Part shown: positions 4,946-6,162 of the stretch, piece after piece
How the letters are laid out: every line of letters begins with the position of its first letter
Numbering within the stretch: the first letter of the stretch is position 1
From: Promethearchaeota archaeon
GTDB lineage: Archaea > Asgardarchaeota > Lokiarchaeia > Sigynarchaeales > SOKP01
Assembly (NCBI GenBank): GCA_030605085.1
Contig: JAUWBH010000226.1
Span: 1 to 6,162, forward strand
Direction of reading: 5' to 3'
DNA length: 6,162 bases
The notes under the pieces: generated by a model
What the model was told of the DNA's origin: nothing
The model's database searches: none
The model's input: the letters and a program-made list of their open reading frames with translations, nothing else
Position numbers and translations under genes: made by a program

Positions 4946-5455
4946 CTATTTTGATTTTGGTTTTGAGAAGAATCCTAATATCTCCTTTCCATGAATTGCA
5001 TTATACTGATTGCATGGTTGATGACCACAGGATCGACATCTCGGATCGTAAGTTGAATTAATGGTTCCACATTCAAGACAAGCGTAATGTTTCTCCTTTT
5101 CTTCCAACCACTTCTTATATCCTACCTTCTTAATTTTTTCTTGATCCTCCCATAGTTCCAATCGGTGGGGCATCTTAGCCTGAAATTCCTTAATGTAATT
5201 ACATGGATACTCTTCGCACTCCCCACAAAAATCAATTCCCTTTTCTTGAGCGCATGGAAACATTTTACAGTCTTGTTCACAAAAAATAAATCTCTTCTCA
5301 GAACGACACCCGTAGCATTTAATTTCTTCTGGAGTACTGTTAGACTGTTTCGCAATAAACTCAAGCCGTTGAGAATCTTCTTGGGTTCCAATAAATACTG
5401 AACAAGCTGGGCAATAAAGACCACAAACTGCCGCATGTTGTTTTGTATATTTCAT
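4946..5455 (-). CDS. DUF3795-family cysteine-rich protein with C-terminal zinc ribbon
   Basis: This 169-residue protein opens with the DUF3795 signature C11-GLY-C15-PA-C18. More paired cysteines follow at 47/50, 59/63/68 and 77/80/85 (CxxC in IKCYGCR and FCGEC), giving eleven cysteines by residue 85. A separate C-terminal zinc-ribbon or rubredoxin-like module has C126-LE-C129 and C140-RS-C143, then H145 and C148. All sixteen cysteines lie in these motifs, so metal (zinc) or iron-sulfur binding is likely. DUF3795 proteins are common in anaerobic bacteria and archaea and have no established function. There is no signal peptide. The ATG is the first start in the frame, and an AT-rich TATA-like box lies about 35 bases upstream. 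The cysteine-free stretch at about 86-125 is helical and charged. Zinc versus iron-sulfur cannot be decided here. Confidence 0.88.
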   Translation of the reverse strand: MKYTKQHAAVCGLYCPACSVFIGTQEDSQRLEFIAKQSNSTPEEIKCYGCRSEKRFIFCEQDCKMFPCAQEKGIDFCGECEEYPCNYIKEFQAKMPHRLELWEDQEKIKKVGYKKWLEEKEKHYACLECGTINSTYDPRCRSCGHQPCNQYNAIHGKEILGFFSKPKSK

Positions 5456-5484
5456 GTCGAGATAAAATGGTGCTTTAATTTTTA

Positions 5485-5496
5485 ATATTTATATTT
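5485..5496 (-). promoter_or_regulatory. TATA-like box for the DUF3795 gene
   Basis: Read on the minus strand this is AAATATAAATAT, centred about 35 bases before the ATG at 5455. It predicts a leader of roughly 5-12 bases. No ribosome binding site is visible before the ATG. Confidence 0.4.
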
Positions 5497-5511
5497 CAAC
5501 TTCAGCGTGAT

Positions 5512-5567
5512 GAATTCGTTGATTTTGAATTCTTTCATGATTTCTTATAACTCAAAATCAACAATTC
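5512..5567. repeat. Long inverted repeat in the divergent DUF3795/glycosyltransferase promoter region
   Basis: The left arm is GAATTCGTTGATTTTGA (5512-5528) and the right arm TCAAAATCAACAATTC (5552-5567). Eleven bases pair perfectly (5518-5528 with 5552-5562), and a further five pair if C5517 is bulged. The 23-base spacer contains TTCTTATAA (5542-5550), a possible TATA box for the glycosyltransferase gene. TGAATTC is also directly repeated at 5511-5517 and 5526-5532. It may be an operator flanking a promoter or an RNA or cruciform hairpin. It is not followed by a T tract long enough for a typical terminator. Confidence 0.6.
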
Positions 5568-5598
5568 TAAAAATTTTGATGCATTATTTCAATGAAGA

Positions 5599-5606
5599 TT
5601 TATAAA
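5599..5606 (+). promoter_or_regulatory. Alternative TATA-like box near the glycosyltransferase start
   Basis: TTTATAAA is a good TATA match but lies only 7-14 bases before the TTG at 5613. If it were used, transcription would begin near 5625-5632, downstream of that codon. Translation would then have to begin at a later codon such as ATA 5637. It competes with the TTATAA at about 5545-5550 as the real promoter element. Confidence 0.25.
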
Positions 5607-5612
5607 AAATGA

Positions 5613-6162
5613 TTGGTTATCGATATTTCTGAAAAAATAATTGATATTCTCTTACTAATCCCGTGTTTTAATGAAGAAGAAAACATTGAACATATACTAG
5701 AGCATCTCCGTTGTGTAAAACAAAATTCGCAAAAAAGCAGCGAATTTAATTTGAAAATCCTTATCATTAATGATGGTTCTACAGATGGAACTATGCAAAT
5801 TTTGGATAAAAACAATCATGATTCTCTTTTTTCTATTGTTAATTTTAAAGAAAATAAAGGTTATGGGTATACACTCATAAGAGGTTTTAAATACGCTAAA
5901 GAAATGAAATTTTCTTGGATAATATCGTTCGATATGGATGGCCAACATGAACCAAACTATTTATACAAGTTTATTGATCTAATTCTTGAAAAACCAACAG
6001 AACAAATTATTTCGGGGTCAAGATATAAAAATTTAGAACATTCATGGCAAAAACCGTGGAAAGATAGATTTCTTGTGAATGCGATCATCACGGGAATTCT
6101 CAATACACTCGGATTTTCTATTACAGACGCATTTTGTGGTTTAAAGGCATATGAATGTAATG
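5613..6162 (+). CDS. Family 2 glycosyltransferase, DPM1/polyprenyl-phosphate type, cut by the window end
   Basis: The first 183 residues are present; the frame runs open to the last base. It is a GT-A fold enzyme that transfers a sugar from a nucleotide sugar, probably to a polyprenyl phosphate on the cytoplasmic side of the membrane. Motifs in order are LLLIPCFNEEENI at 13-25, NDGSTDGT at 53-60 for nucleotide binding, DMDGQH at 107-112 (the DxD metal site), SGSRY at 134-138 and TDAFCGLKAY at 171-180, the acceptor-side block of DPM-like enzymes. Any C-terminal membrane helices lie outside the window. An in-frame TGA at 5610-5612 directly precedes the proposed TTG start (5613), which lacks a clear ribosome binding site. 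ATA at 5637 would give a shorter N-terminus closer to typical family members. Sugar and acceptor cannot be told from sequence. A role in N-glycosylation or surface glycans is inference. Confidence 0.9.
   Translation, partial: MVIDISEKIIDILLLIPCFNEEENIEHILEHLRCVKQNSQKSSEFNLKILIINDGSTDGTMQILDKNNHDSLFSIVNFKENKGYGYTLIRGFKYAKEMKFSWIISFDMDGQHEPNYLYKFIDLILEKPTEQIISGSRYKNLEHSWQKPWKDRFLVNAIITGILNTLGFSITDAFCGLKAYECN

Noticed and set aside
5122..5436. Frames overlapping the DUF3795 gene on both strands (5122-5436 minus, 5165-5401 plus)
   Set aside because: The DUF3795 frame has a clear family signature and ordered cysteine motifs, so the others are shadows.
5600..5948. Two minus-strand frames opposite the glycosyltransferase
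   Set aside because: The plus strand encodes all expected GT2 motifs in one continuous frame.
1..6162. CRISPR array, tRNA, rRNA, insertion sequence or defence cassette
   Set aside because: No regularly spaced repeats, cloverleaf-like segments, transposase motifs or terminal inverted repeats flanking a gene were seen on either strand.

Overview
The window is very AT-rich and looks archaeal. TATA-like boxes sit about 25-40 bases upstream of many start codons, several genes appear leaderless or nearly so, and T-rich tracts rather than strong hairpins follow genes. Gene content fits an anaerobe with nickel enzymes: a CooC-type ATPase for carbon monoxide dehydrogenase maturation and a HypC-type [NiFe]-hydrogenase chaperone. 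A DUF3795 protein, a DinB-like four-helix protein, several orphan membrane proteins and a DPM-like glycosyltransferase fill the rest. An Asgard-type or other AT-rich anaerobic archaeon is my inference; there is no rRNA or marker gene to prove it.

Layout. 1-123 holds a short unrecognised reading frame, possibly the end of an upstream gene. 293-1096 (+) is a full-length CooC ATPase whose only plausible start codon is ATA, with a good ribosome binding site in front; the first ATG lies 39 codons downstream and would remove the P-loop. 1247-1432 (+) is a small two-helix membrane protein, convergent with hypC at 1457-1699 (-). 1884-2429 (+) is a four-helix membrane protein, convergent with an unrecognised soluble protein at 2483-3265 (-). 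A 277-base divergent region leads to a seven-helix membrane protein at 3543-4244 (+, TTG start). Two minus-strand genes follow: a DinB-like protein (4373-4834) and a DUF3795 cysteine-rich protein (4946-5455). After a divergent region with a long inverted repeat, a family 2 glycosyltransferase begins at about 5613 (+) and is cut by the window end.

How it fits together. Only cooC and hypC share an evident theme, maturation of nickel enzymes, and they are separated by one small gene and transcribed towards each other. The other genes are mostly single transcription units in alternating orientation, so no large operon is evident. I see no CRISPR array, tRNA, rRNA, insertion sequence or defence system. 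The most notable points are the ATA start of cooC with its overlapping mini-ORF, the long inverted repeat between the DUF3795 gene and the glycosyltransferase, and a similar C-terminal tail on the CooC and HypC proteins.
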